64,000 nt of DNA from Xylanibacter oryzae DSM 17970 (GTDB taxonomy: Bacteria; Bacteroidota; Bacteroidia; Bacteroidales; Bacteroidaceae): NCBI RefSeq assembly GCF_000585355.1, contig NZ_KK073873.1, positions 1,080,703-1,144,702 on the forward strand. Reading direction: 5' to 3'. The notes under the pieces were generated by a model that was not told where the DNA came from, did not search any database, and saw only the letters and a program-made list of their open reading frames with translations. The position numbers and the translations under genes were made by a program. Positions 16,930 to 25,648 of the stretch are shown in pieces (the first letter of the stretch is position 1; every line of letters begins with the position of its first letter).

Positions 16930-18899
16930 AAGAATACAAATTAACCGATTGGTTACCGACGACAAAAAAAGAAGTAGAGTTAAGAGGATGGTCAGAACTT
17001 GACGTAATCCTCTTCTCTGCAGATGCATATGTTGATCACCCGTCATTTGGAGCAGCCGTTATTGGTAGAACTCTTGAGGCACAGGGATTAAAGGTGGCAA
17101 TAGTACCGCAACCAGACTGGCACGGCGATTATAGAGATTTCAAAAAGCTTGGTCGCCCTCGTCTGTTTTTTGGAGTTGCTCCAGGGTGTATGGATTCAAT
17201 GGTTAATAAATATACGGCTAACCGTAGACTTCGTTCAGAAGATGCATATAGCCCTGATGGACGGCATGACTGTCGCCCAGAATATCCAACAATCGTATAT
17301 ACCAAGATATTAAAAGAGATATATCCTGATGTTCCTGTAATCTTAGGAGGTATTGAAGCATCAATGCGTAGACTCACTCATTATGATTACTGGCAGGATA
17401 AATTGATGCGTTGCATTCTTTGTGATTCAAATGCTGACATGATTATCTATGGTATGGGTGAAAAGCCTATTATAGCTGTATGTAATGAGTTATCAGATGG
17501 TAAAGACATAAAAGAGATCAAGGATATACCACAAACGGTTTACTTATCACCAAAAGAGGACATTCCAAACGGAATTAATGACTCTGATATTTTGTTGCAC
17601 TCTCATGAAGAGTGTCTTCGCAATAAGAAGGCTGAAGCAGAAAATTTCCGCCATATTGAAGAAGAGTCTAACAAGATGCACGCTCAGCGACTTATTCAGG
17701 AGGTTGACGGCATCTATGCTGTGGTAAATCCACCTTACCCTCCTATGAGCACAAAAGATCTTGACGAAACTTTTGAGTATCCATATACACGTCTGCCACA
17801 TCCTAAATACAAAGGTAAGCGTATTCCGGCATATGAGATGATAAAGTTTTCTGTCAATATCCATAGAGGATGCTTCGGAGGATGCGCTTTCTGCACTATC
17901 AGTGCTCACCAAGGCAAGTTCATAGTATGTAGAAGTAAGGAAAGCATACTAAAAGAAGTCAGGGAAGTTATGGAACTACCTGATTTCAAAGGTTACTTAT
18001 CTGACCTTGGTGGACCTTCTGCCAACATGTACGGATTAGGTGGAAGAAACAAGAACATATGCGAGAAATGTAAAAAGCCTAGTTGTATAAATCCCCAAGT
18101 ATGTCCTAATCTTGACACAGATCATACTAAACTGCTTGAAATATACCATGCTGTTGATTCTGTGCCGGGTATCAAAAAAAGTTTTATAGGTAGTGGTGTA
18201 AGGTACGATTTATTATTGTACAAGAGTAAGGACGAACACGCCAACCAAGCGGCACGTCAATATACTAAAGAGCTGATATGCAATCATGTAAGCGGCAGAC
18301 TTAAAGTAGCACCTGAACACACAAACGACAATGTTTTGAGACTGATGCGAAAGCCTAGTTTTAAACAATTCGAAGAGTTCAAGCGTGAATTCGATAAAAT
18401 TAATAGTGAAGAAAATCTACGAGAACAACTCATTCCATATTTTATAAGCAGTCATCCTGGATGTAAAGAAGAGGACATGGCAGAACTCGCAGCATTGACA
18501 AAACGTCTGGACTTCCATTTGGAACAGGTACAGGACTTTACCCCTACTCCAATGACTGTAAGTACAGAGACGTGGTATACAGGATACGATCCATACACAC
18601 TTGAACCGGTATTCAGTGCGAAGACACCACGTGAAAAATTGGCACAGCGTCAATTCTTTTTCTGGTATAAGCCAGAAGAAAGAAGAAACATTGAGAATGA
18701 ACTGCGTAAGATTGGCAGAACAGACCTTATCAGTCAGATTTACAGCGGAGAACGTAATAAGCAATTCTCAGCTGAGAAAAAAGGAAAATTTTCAGACAAC
18801 AAACCAGAAACTGACAGGCATGAGAAAACGGAGAATAAGAATAATACACACAATCGAAGAGGGAAACCCGGAATAGAAAGAAAAAATAAACGCTGGTAA
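16926..18899 (+). CDS. YgiQ family radical SAM protein
   Basis: A 657-residue UPF0313/YgiQ protein. The N-terminal B12-like region starts WLPTTKKEVELRGW and contains LGGIEASMRRLTHYDYW. The radical SAM cysteines are in HRGCFGGCAFC (near 318-325), the CX3CX2C ligands of a 4Fe-4S cluster. The C-terminal region carries KVAPEHTNDNVLRLM and DFTPTPMTVSTETWYTG, both family hallmarks, and ends in a basic Asn/Lys/Arg-rich tail. The reaction is not established. Last gene of a five-gene run. Confidence 0.92.
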   Translation: MKEYKLTDWLPTTKKEVELRGWSELDVILFSADAYVDHPSFGAAVIGRTLEAQGLKVAIVPQPDWHGDYRDFKKLGRPRLFFGVAPGCMDSMVNKYTANRRLRSEDAYSPDGRHDCRPEYPTIVYTKILKEIYPDVPVILGGIEASMRRLTHYDYWQDKLMRCILCDSNADMIIYGMGEKPIIAVCNELSDGKDIKEIKDIPQTVYLSPKEDIPNGINDSDILLHSHEECLRNKKAEAENFRHIEEESNKMHAQRLIQEVDGIYAVVNPPYPPMSTKDLDETFEYPYTRLPHPKYKGKRIPAYEMIKFSVNIHRGCFGGCAFCTISAHQGKFIVCRSKESILKEVREVMELPDFKGYLSDLGGPSANMYGLGGRNKNICEKCKKPSCINPQVCPNLDTDHTKLLEIYHAVDSVPGIKKSFIGSGVRYDLLLYKSKDEHANQAARQYTKELICNHVSGRLKVAPEHTNDNVLRLMRKPSFKQFEEFKREFDKINSEENLREQLIPYFISSHPGCKEEDMAELAALTKRLDFHLEQVQDFTPTPMTVSTETWYTGYDPYTLEPVFSAKTPREKLAQRQFFFWYKPEERRNIENELRKIGRTDLISQIYSGERNKQFSAEKKGKFSDNKPETDRHEKTENKNNTHNRRGKPGIERKNKRW

Positions 18900-18910
18900 A
18901 GATGTTAAAT

Positions 18911-18965
18911 AATCATATAGGGTGCATCATACTTTTTGTAGTTTGCCGCTATATGATTATTTTTG
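18911..18965 (+). promoter_or_regulatory. Promoter of metal-efflux locus flanked by a perfect inverted repeat
   Basis: TTG (18936-18938), a 19-bp spacer and TATTTTTG (18958-18965) form a near-consensus promoter. A perfect 10-bp inverted repeat, AATCATATAG (18911-18920) and CTATATGATT (18949-18958), brackets the -33 element, with its second arm abutting the -7 element. The arm centres are 38 bp apart. This is a credible operator for a metal-responsive regulator, which is not encoded in the window. Confidence 0.65.
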
Positions 18966-19313
18966 CATATCATTAAAAAATACACAGATATTAAAGCATT
19001 TGTCTACATATTATGCATTTATCTTATAATGCTCACTGTTAAACCGTGTGCAGATATACACTATTGTGCAAATAAAGACAAAGCAATGATAGAAAATGTA
19101 CAAGCTCAAAATAATGAAAATCACAAAAATGGTATTGACGATTGCTCTCCTTTATGTGTTTGCAACTGTTGCATGGCAGCAGTAGCTCAGATAAAAGAAA
19201 TAAGCATTGACTTTATTGAGAATACATTGCCTAAAGATAACAATACATTATACATTTCTAGCACCACTCAGAGTGCGATAAGATCAGTTCTACAACCGCC
19301 AAGAACTATCTAA
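18963..19313 (+). CDS. Small Cys-rich DUF6660-like protein of the metal-efflux locus
   Basis: A protein of up to 116 residues with an N-terminal hydrophobic segment (FVYILCIYLIMLTV) and a cysteine cluster DCSPLCVCNCC near 59-69, plus C-A-D-I-H-Y-C earlier. This pattern is typical of the small DUF6660-type proteins encoded before CzcA/CusA exporters in Bacteroidota; a metal-sensing or chaperone role is inferred. The start is unclear: TTG at 18963 lies inside the promoter -7 element, the first in-frame ATG (19029) would remove the hydrophobic segment, and ATT at 18972 would give the expected MKKYTDIK-type N-terminus. Confidence 0.7.
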   Translation: MHIIKKYTDIKAFVYILCIYLIMLTVKPCADIHYCANKDKAMIENVQAQNNENHKNGIDDCSPLCVCNCCMAAVAQIKEISIDFIENTLPKDNNTLYISSTTQSAIRSVLQPPRTI

Positions 19314-19341
19314 TAATAAATACTTCTAATTTTATTACACT

Positions 19342-19366
19342 AGCCTCATCGTATATTGATGAGGCT
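19342..19366 (+). terminator. Hairpin between the DUF6660-like gene and czcA
   Basis: A 9-bp perfect stem AGCCTCATC / GATGAGGCT with a 7-nt loop and no T run after it. It could be a weak terminator or an mRNA-stabilising stem that lowers czcA expression. Confidence 0.5.
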
Positions 19367-19423
19367 GTGGGTGTCTATTTACTGGCATATATCAGATGCA
19401 ACTTAGTTGTATAATATATTCTG

Positions 19424-19431
19424 TATTTTTG
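19424..19431 (+). promoter_or_regulatory. Possible second promoter before czcA
   Basis: TATTTTTG lies 37 bp upstream of the czcA ATG. The nearest TTG (19407-19409) is only 14 bp away, so the -33 match is poor. Confidence 0.45.
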
Positions 19432-19468
19432 CACACAAAATATTAATCATCAAAATTTATTTATTATT

Positions 19469-22400
19469 ATGATAGAGCGTATAATACGTTTTTCTTTAAA
19501 TAACAAGTTCATTGTCGGTCTTTTTATTGCCGTTATTGTCGGATGTGGGATATACTCTCTGACAAGACTTCCGATAGATGTAACACCAGACATAACAAAC
19601 AATCAGGTACAGGTTATAGCCTACGCGCCGTCACTGGCCGTACAAGAAGTAGAAAGTTCATTAACAGCGCCAATTGAATCAGCTGTAGCAAATATTCCAC
19701 ACACTATAGAACTCAGGTCAATATCAAGATTAGGGCTATCGGTAATTACAATAGTATTCAAAGACGATGTAGACATATACTGGGCTCGTCAGCAAATAAG
19801 CGAACGCCTTAAAGATGCAGAGAATACAATTCCTCAAGGTATTGCAGACATATCATTGGCACCAATTACCACAGGCCTTGGTGAAATATATCAGTATAGA
19901 CTTAAAGTAGAAAAAGGATATGAGAATAGATACACCCCAATGGATCTTCGCACACTTCAAGACTGGACAATAAGACGAGCTATGCTTGGCACACCGGGAG
20001 TAGCCGATGTAAACAGCTATGGGGGGTTCGTAAAGCAATACGAGATTGCCGTCAATCCCGACAGAATGAAGAGTGCAGGCCTTTCTCTTAATGACATTTT
20101 CACGGCTTTGGAAAACAATAACGAAAACACAGGTAGCGCTTATATAGAAAAAGGACAGTCTGCATATTTTATCCGCGGTATAGGACTAATCAAAAAAATA
20201 AGCGACATAGAGAATATCGTTGTCAAAAACAATGATTCAGGTATGCCAATACTCATAAGGGATATTGCAGATGTTAATTATGGAAATGCCACACGGTATG
20301 GTGCTTTCGTATCTGATACGGAAGAAGGTGTTGGCGGTGTTATTATGATGCTGAAGGACGCTAATGCCAAAGACGTGATAAAGAATGTTGAGGACAAGAT
20401 AAACACGATACAAAAGACACTTCCTGCAGGAGTTAAAATAGAACCATACCTTAACCGTGCCGATCTGGTGCAACGAACGATTAGCACCGTAGCACGTAAT
20501 CTGATAGAAGGTGCCTTGATTGTGATATTCATACTAGTACTCTTTCTAGGCAATGCAAGAGCAGGGTTTATTGTAGCATCAGTCATACCTCTGGCGATGC
20601 TTTTTGCCGTATCAATGATGAACCTGTTCGGAGTGTCAGGCAATCTTATGAGTCTTGGAGCAATAGACTTCGGACTTATTGTAGATGGTGCTGTGATAAT
20701 TGTCGAAAGTGTCGTTTCGAATATCAGCGGTACCCGTTACAAGAATCCAAAACAGTCGACGATATCTGCAAAAGAAATGGACGAGACCGTTTTTCAGTCA
20801 GCCAAACGTATGATGAGTTCAGCCACATTCGGACAGATCATAATATTCATTGTATATATTCCAATAATGACACTCGTCGGCATAGAAGGTAAGATGTTCC
20901 GTCCAATGGCAGAAGTCGTTGCTTTTGCACTAATAGGCGCAACGATATTATCACTTACATATATACCGGTAATTTCTGCACTACTTTTAAGAAAACGGCA
21001 AACGAATAAGTCTAAGCTTTCCGAAAAAATTATGAAAGGCATATATTTGTTTTTCAGACCTATAATCCACTTTTCACTAAGGCATAAAATATCTGTAACA
21101 GTATCTGCCATTGCTATGTTCATCGTAAGCATTGCAATATTCAATACACTCGGCGGTGAATTTGTTCCACAATTAGAGGAAGGAGATCTCGCCGCAAGCG
21201 TAATAACGCTACAAGGCGGTTCACTATCTAACACTATAGAACAGGTTAAAAAAGCCAACAGAATTATTAAGTCGCAGTTTCCTGAAGTAAAACATGTAGT
21301 ATGTAAAATCGGAACCGGCGAAATACCATCAGATCCGATGCCTTTCGAGACAGGCGACTACGTAATAACGCTAAAAGACAAGAGCCAATGGACATCGGCC
21401 AGCACGCGTGAAGAACTAGTAGAAAAGATGCAAAAAGCTTTATCACCACTTGCCGGAGTAAAATTTGAATTTCAACAACCTATACAGATGCGCGAAAACG
21501 AACTGATATCAGGTTCGAAGCAGGATGTGGCTATAAAAATATTTGGAGATGATCTGGATTCTCTGGCAGAAAAGGCAGATATTGTAAAAGACCTTATAAC
21601 CGGTATACCTGGAGTTGAAGACATTAATGTAGAGAAAGTTACCGGATTAGCTCAGGTACAAGTGAAATACAATCGCGAGAGATTAGCCCAATATGGTATA
21701 AATGTAGGAGACGTAAACAGAGTTCTTCGTACAGCATTTTCCGGCAGTAAGGCCGGACAAGTTTACGATGGGGAAAAAAGATTTTCTCTTGTAGTAAGAA
21801 TGGGTAAAGACTATCGCCATAGCATTGATGATATAAGATATCTGACTGTTCCCCTACCACACGGAGGACAAATACCGATGGAGCAGCTGGCAGAAGTATC
21901 TATAAAGGAAGGTCCGGCACAGATATCACGCGAGAACACAAGGCGCCGTATTACTATTGGTTTTAATGTCAGAGGAGGAGATGTGGAAACCATTATCCAT
22001 GAGATACAAAACAGAATAGATGCAAAGCTTAAATTACCTGTGGGGTATTACGTTTCGTTCGGTGGACAATTTGAAAATCTACAACAGGCTAAAGCCAGAT
22101 TGTCTATAGCAGTTCCAATAGCATTGTTACTTATATTCATACTATTATATTTTGCATTCAAATCAGTAAAGGAAGCTTTACTAATATATACAGCGGTACC
22201 TATGTCTGTAATAGGTGGAATATTAGCATTGTGGCTACGTGGAATGGATTTTTCAATATCAGCAGGAGTAGGATTTATAGCTCTTTTTGGCATAGCAGTC
22301 CTAAATGGCATAGTACTAATATCTGAATTCAACCGCCTTGAGCAAAAGGGAATGACAAATATTATTCAGCGCGTATTATGCGGAATACGTACACGTATAC

Positions 22401-23854
22401 GTCCTGTTATGATAACTGCAACAGCAGCTTCACTCGGATTCTTCCCTATGGCTATATCAACATCTGCAGGTGCGGAAGTACAGAAACCTCTTGCCACAGT
22501 AGTTATAGGTGGATTAATATCAGCTACTCTACTAACACTTATTGTGTTGCCTATATTTTACATATTCTTCTCATCATTTTCGTTTAGAAATATACTCAGA
22601 CGAATACCTAAATCATCATCTCCGGTATTAATAGCTACTATTATATTTAGTGCCTATTCTGTCAGCGGAATTGCACAGACGAGAATCAGCCTTGACGAAG
22701 CTCTGCGCATAGCATCTGAGAAGAACCTTACAATACGATCGGCAGACTATGACATAAAGATGCAGAAGGTTATTACCGGTACTTCTTTTGATATTCCAAA
22801 AACAGAATTATCAGGAGAATATGGAAAGATAAATTCATATTCGAAGGATAACAGTTTTTCTATCAGTCAGTCTTTTTCTATGCCTAGCGTGTATTCAAAT
22901 CAACGTAAACTTGCAAAAGCTAATGTAAAAAGCAGCGAGTTCAATAGGATTGCTGTAATGTCAGACATAACAACAAGTATCAAACGAATATATAACCAGA
23001 TGGTTTATCTAAATGAAAAGTTAAGGCTTTTACGTTATCAGGATACATTATATACACGCTTTACATCTATGGCTGAAATACGTTATAAAGCAGGTGAAAC
23101 AAAAAAACTAGAATATATGGCAGCATGTTCACAACAGTCGGATATCCGAAACCGTATAGTTCAAACTTGCAAAGACATTGATATATGTTCTAGTCGTATG
23201 CAGACACTAATAAACTCATCTGAAAAGATATACCCTTCAATTGAAAGACTGGAACCTATAGTATATAATTCGACGACAGTTGACAATGCAGCATCAAAGA
23301 ACCCAAATGTGGCACTTGCTATGCAACAGATAGAAAACGCAGGTATAGAATATAAGCTAGAGAGTAGTCGCATGCTTCCTGATTTTAAAATAGGTTTTAG
23401 CAGCCAGACTATAAGAGGCACTCAAGATGTTGGCGGTATTACGCGTACTTTTGGAACAGGCGACAGATTCAACAGCATACAGTTCGGTGTATCTGTTCCT
23501 TTGTTTTTCTCATCATCAAAGTCAAAAATAAAAGCTGCTGAGATAAAAACGATAATTGTAAAAAATGATGCCGAAATATACGCTCAGAATATAAAGAATG
23601 AATATCAAACGTTGTTATACAAATACGAAAAACAACAAAATGCTATATCATATTATCATGATCAGGCAGTACCAGAGGCTGATATGATAATATCACAATC
23701 GGAATACAGTTACAAGCATGGAGAAATAGCATATCCTGAATATATAGTTAACGTAACAAAAGCCTTTGATATAAAACAGAACTATATTGATACTGTAAAC
23801 GATTACAACCAGACAGTAATATCTCTGGAATCAACTGAAGGTAAAATCTTTTAA
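19469..23854 (+). CDS. CzcA-type heavy-metal RND exporter fused to a TolC-like outer-membrane factor
   Basis: A 1461-residue fusion. Residues 1-1045 form an HME-family RND pump: N-terminal membrane helix, two porter loops and twelve membrane helices. The relay motif is AIDFGLIVDGAVIIVES (near 396-412), the DFG-X3-DGA-X3-VE pattern of divalent-cation (Zn/Co/Cd/Ni) pumps, unlike the DAA type of CusA. Near 1048-1069 a hydrophobic stretch ending SGIAQT looks like a complete internal signal peptide. Residues about 1070-1461 have outer-membrane efflux (TolC) helical repeats. The fusion is known in Bacteroidota. The adaptor follows 11 bp later. Confidence 0.93.
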   Translation: MIERIIRFSLNNKFIVGLFIAVIVGCGIYSLTRLPIDVTPDITNNQVQVIAYAPSLAVQEVESSLTAPIESAVANIPHTIELRSISRLGLSVITIVFKDDVDIYWARQQISERLKDAENTIPQGIADISLAPITTGLGEIYQYRLKVEKGYENRYTPMDLRTLQDWTIRRAMLGTPGVADVNSYGGFVKQYEIAVNPDRMKSAGLSLNDIFTALENNNENTGSAYIEKGQSAYFIRGIGLIKKISDIENIVVKNNDSGMPILIRDIADVNYGNATRYGAFVSDTEEGVGGVIMMLKDANAKDVIKNVEDKINTIQKTLPAGVKIEPYLNRADLVQRTISTVARNLIEGALIVIFILVLFLGNARAGFIVASVIPLAMLFAVSMMNLFGVSGNLMSLGAIDFGLIVDGAVIIVESVVSNISGTRYKNPKQSTISAKEMDETVFQSAKRMMSSATFGQIIIFIVYIPIMTLVGIEGKMFRPMAEVVAFALIGATILSLTYIPVISALLLRKRQTNKSKLSEKIMKGIYLFFRPIIHFSLRHKISVTVSAIAMFIVSIAIFNTLGGEFVPQLEEGDLAASVITLQGGSLSNTIEQVKKANRIIKSQFPEVKHVVCKIGTGEIPSDPMPFETGDYVITLKDKSQWTSASTREELVEKMQKALSPLAGVKFEFQQPIQMRENELISGSKQDVAIKIFGDDLDSLAEKADIVKDLITGIPGVEDINVEKVTGLAQVQVKYNRERLAQYGINVGDVNRVLRTAFSGSKAGQVYDGEKRFSLVVRMGKDYRHSIDDIRYLTVPLPHGGQIPMEQLAEVSIKEGPAQISRENTRRRITIGFNVRGGDVETIIHEIQNRIDAKLKLPVGYYVSFGGQFENLQQAKARLSIAVPIALLLIFILLYFAFKSVKEALLIYTAVPMSVIGGILALWLRGMDFSISAGVGFIALFGIAVLNGIVLISEFNRLEQKGMTNIIQRVLCGIRTRIRPVMITATAASLGFFPMAISTSAGAEVQKPLATVVIGGLISATLLTLIVLPIFYIFFSSFSFRNILRRIPKSSSPVLIATIIFSAYSVSGIAQTRISLDEALRIASEKNLTIRSADYDIKMQKVITGTSFDIPKTELSGEYGKINSYSKDNSFSISQSFSMPSVYSNQRKLAKANVKSSEFNRIAVMSDITTSIKRIYNQMVYLNEKLRLLRYQDTLYTRFTSMAEIRYKAGETKKLEYMAACSQQSDIRNRIVQTCKDIDICSSRMQTLINSSEKIYPSIERLEPIVYNSTTVDNAASKNPNVALAMQQIENAGIEYKLESSRMLPDFKIGFSSQTIRGTQDVGGITRTFGTGDRFNSIQFGVSVPLFFSSSKSKIKAAEIKTIIVKNDAEIYAQNIKNEYQTLLYKYEKQQNAISYYHDQAVPEADMIISQSEYSYKHGEIAYPEYIVNVTKAFDIKQNYIDTVNDYNQTVISLESTEGKIF

Positions 23855-23865
23855 ATAAAATAATT

Positions 23866-25038
23866 ATGAAATATAATAATAGTAAAACGATAATATCAAT
23901 TTTAGTATTAATAATGCTTATAACATCATGTACAAAACAGAAAATAAAAGTTGAAGATAAAAAAACAGAAGATCCAATAAGTAACACAGTAAAACTAACT
24001 GATCAACAAATAAAAATGTCTGAGATACAAATTGGTTCTATAGAGACACGGCTTATAAGCAATACTCTTAAAATTAATGGAGAGATAGCCGCAATGCCGC
24101 AAAATACGGCATCTGTATCAATGCCTATGGGCGGAAGGATAAGAAGCATAAACGTTATTCCTGGTTCGAAAGTAAACAAAGGACAAATATTAGCCTATAT
24201 TGAAAATTACGATTTTATAGAATTGCAACAAAATTATCTTGAGACAAAAAGTAAAAAGTATTATGTAGGCTTGGATTATCAGCGTCAACGAATGCTATAC
24301 TCTAACGATGCTTCATCAAAAAAGAACATGCAATTAATAGCATCAGAATATAACACCTTGAAGATTCAGTTACGTGGATATGAGCAAAAACTTCTGCTGA
24401 TAGGTATAAACCCAAGTCGTCTTACTAGTCGTGGAATAACTCGCTCGATAGCTATAAAATCACCAATATCAGGCTATATAAAAAGTGTGAACGCAAAAAT
24501 AGGTTCTATGGTTTCGGCTACAGATAACTTGTTTGAGGTTGTAAATATTAAAAATCTATTCATACAACTGACAGTATTCGACAAGGACATAGACAAACTG
24601 CACAAAGGACAAAACATATCTTTTTATGTTAATGACGAAGCAGAATCACACCATGCTATTGTATATCAGACCACAAAATCAATTGATAATGACAGATCAT
24701 ATAAAGTTCTTGCCAAAATTATCAGCAATTGCGGTAATGTATTGCCTGGAATGTATGTTAATGCAAATGTAGCTCTCAATGAAGTGAAAAAAACAGCTCT
24801 GCCTGATGATGCCTTTGTAAATTATGGTGGAAAAGATTTCATCTTCATATGCACAGGTTCAAAAACTTTAAATGGAGAAAAAAGCACTGGATATAAGATG
24901 ATAGAAATTCGAAAGGGGCCAAGCCATGGAGGTTACACTCAAGTAAATCTTCCAATCGGATTACGATCAGATATGGTTGTAACCAAAGGTGCTTACAATA
25001 TTCTTTCTGCCTTAAAAAATGCTGGAGAAGAAGACTAG
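23866..25038 (+). CDS. RND efflux periplasmic adaptor lipoprotein (CzcB/CusB family)
   Basis: A 390-residue membrane-fusion protein. It begins with a lipoprotein signal, LIMLITSC (Cys near residue 23). A split biotinyl-lipoyl domain is visible in GGRIRSINVIPGSKVNKGQIL (near 87) and SPISGYIKSVNAKIGSMV (near 200), joined by a helical hairpin. Beta-barrel and membrane-proximal domains follow. It links the RND pump to the outer-membrane channel across the periplasm. It lies directly downstream of the fusion gene and is cotranscribed. No extra His-rich metal-binding domain was seen. Confidence 0.9.
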   Translation: MKYNNSKTIISILVLIMLITSCTKQKIKVEDKKTEDPISNTVKLTDQQIKMSEIQIGSIETRLISNTLKINGEIAAMPQNTASVSMPMGGRIRSINVIPGSKVNKGQILAYIENYDFIELQQNYLETKSKKYYVGLDYQRQRMLYSNDASSKKNMQLIASEYNTLKIQLRGYEQKLLLIGINPSRLTSRGITRSIAIKSPISGYIKSVNAKIGSMVSATDNLFEVVNIKNLFIQLTVFDKDIDKLHKGQNISFYVNDEAESHHAIVYQTTKSIDNDRSYKVLAKIISNCGNVLPGMYVNANVALNEVKKTALPDDAFVNYGGKDFIFICTGSKTLNGEKSTGYKMIEIRKGPSHGGYTQVNLPIGLRSDMVVTKGAYNILSALKNAGEED

Positions 25039-25059
25039 CGTGAATCTTCATATTTTTTA

Positions 25060-25147
25060 TAAAATAATGCCACTTTACCACTTCGCCTTTGTTTATCGAT
25101 ATATCAGAAGAAAGTATATACCACTAAATGCCACCTAAATGCCACTC
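25060..25147. repeat. Left arm of the 88-bp outer inverted repeat
   Basis: This 88-bp sequence recurs in inverted orientation at 25820-25907 with about 7 mismatches. It includes CCACTTTACCACTTCGCC and AGAAGAAAGTATATACCAC, plus two direct copies of CTAAATGCCAC-like units. The pair encloses 672 bp and defines an 848-bp island between the adaptor gene and the phytase-like gene. The arms could be terminal repeats of a decayed element or form one very long RNA hairpin. Confidence 0.85.
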
Positions 25148-25187
25148 AAAAATGAAAAATGGATCTAAATATTTTTATATTTGTGTA

Positions 25188-25210
25188 TATACCAAATTCA
25201 GGCATAGTCA
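25188..25210. repeat. Left arm of the 23-bp inner inverted repeat
   Basis: It contains AATTCAGGCATAGTCA and is repeated in inverted form at 25383-25405 with one mismatch. The two arms frame the six-palindrome array. A plus-strand TATATTTG motif (25176-25183) lies just outside this arm. Confidence 0.85.
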
Positions 25211-25237
25211 TAGTCAATAATACCAAAGAGGCAGACC

Positions 25238-25360
25238 AAAAGCTATGCTTTTAACAAAAAAGTAGGGCTACTTATGGTGCAAAAGCTATGCTTTTATCAC
25301 TTAAAAGCTATGCTTTTGCTAACATAAAGCTATGCTTTGGGAATATAAAAGCTATGCTTT
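25238..25360. repeat. Array of six short palindromes with about 22-bp period
   Basis: Five copies of AAAAGCTATGCTTTT (two trimmed by one or two end bases) are centred at 25245, 25288, 25310, 25332 and 25354. In the one gap of double length, a different palindrome AAGTAGGGCTACTT is centred at 25266.5, exactly in phase. Spacings are 21.5, 21.5, 22, 22 and 22 bp, about two helical turns. As RNA each unit folds into a 6-bp stem with a 3-nt loop. Units and spacers are too short for CRISPR. Function unknown. Confidence 0.9.
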
Positions 25361-25382
25361 GACAAAATTAATACCGACATAG

Positions 25383-25405
25383 TGACTATGCCTGAATTAG
25401 GTATA
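25383..25405. repeat. Right arm of the 23-bp inner inverted repeat
   Basis: The inverted partner of 25188-25210. It overlaps a smaller palindrome, CATAGTGACTATG (25379-25391). Confidence 0.85.
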
Positions 25406-25447
25406 CATCTTTGTTGTTATACTTACTGAATTACTATACAAATTATT

Positions 25448-25504
25448 AAAAGCTTTACTGATCCACTTTACAGAAATATAAAAGCCTTCCTGATTTGCTT
25501 AACA
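25448..25504. repeat. Degenerate tandem direct repeat, 32-bp offset
   Basis: AAAAGCTTTACTGATCCACT (from 25448) and AAAAGCCTTCCTGATTTGCT (from 25480) are related; over 25 bp, 19 positions agree. Both begin with the AAAAGC half-site found in the palindrome array. Confidence 0.6.
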
Positions 25505-25550
25505 CAAGGAAAATGTTTTACATATTGTTCTATATATGTTTCTTTGTTTA

Positions 25551-25582
25551 CAAAGTTAAATAAAAATACCATATATCCAAAA
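25551..25582 (-). promoter_or_regulatory. Near-consensus minus-strand promoter facing the repeat array
   Basis: Read on the minus strand, TTTTG (25582-25578), a 19-bp spacer and TAACTTTG (25558-25551) match the Bacteroidota promoter. The transcript would start near 25545 and run left through the direct repeats and the palindrome array. No convincing ORF lies within its first 300 bases, so a noncoding transcript is plausible. Confidence 0.65.
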
Positions 25583-25648
25583 TAAGAACTATGAAAAACA
25601 CCATGGTGGTTGGCCAAGCGGCTAGAGGCGTGAAGCCTCCAAAGAGCG

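Noticed and set aside
25238..25360. CRISPR array
   Set aside because: Repeats are 15 bp with 7-8 bp spacers that are themselves similar; no cas genes are present.
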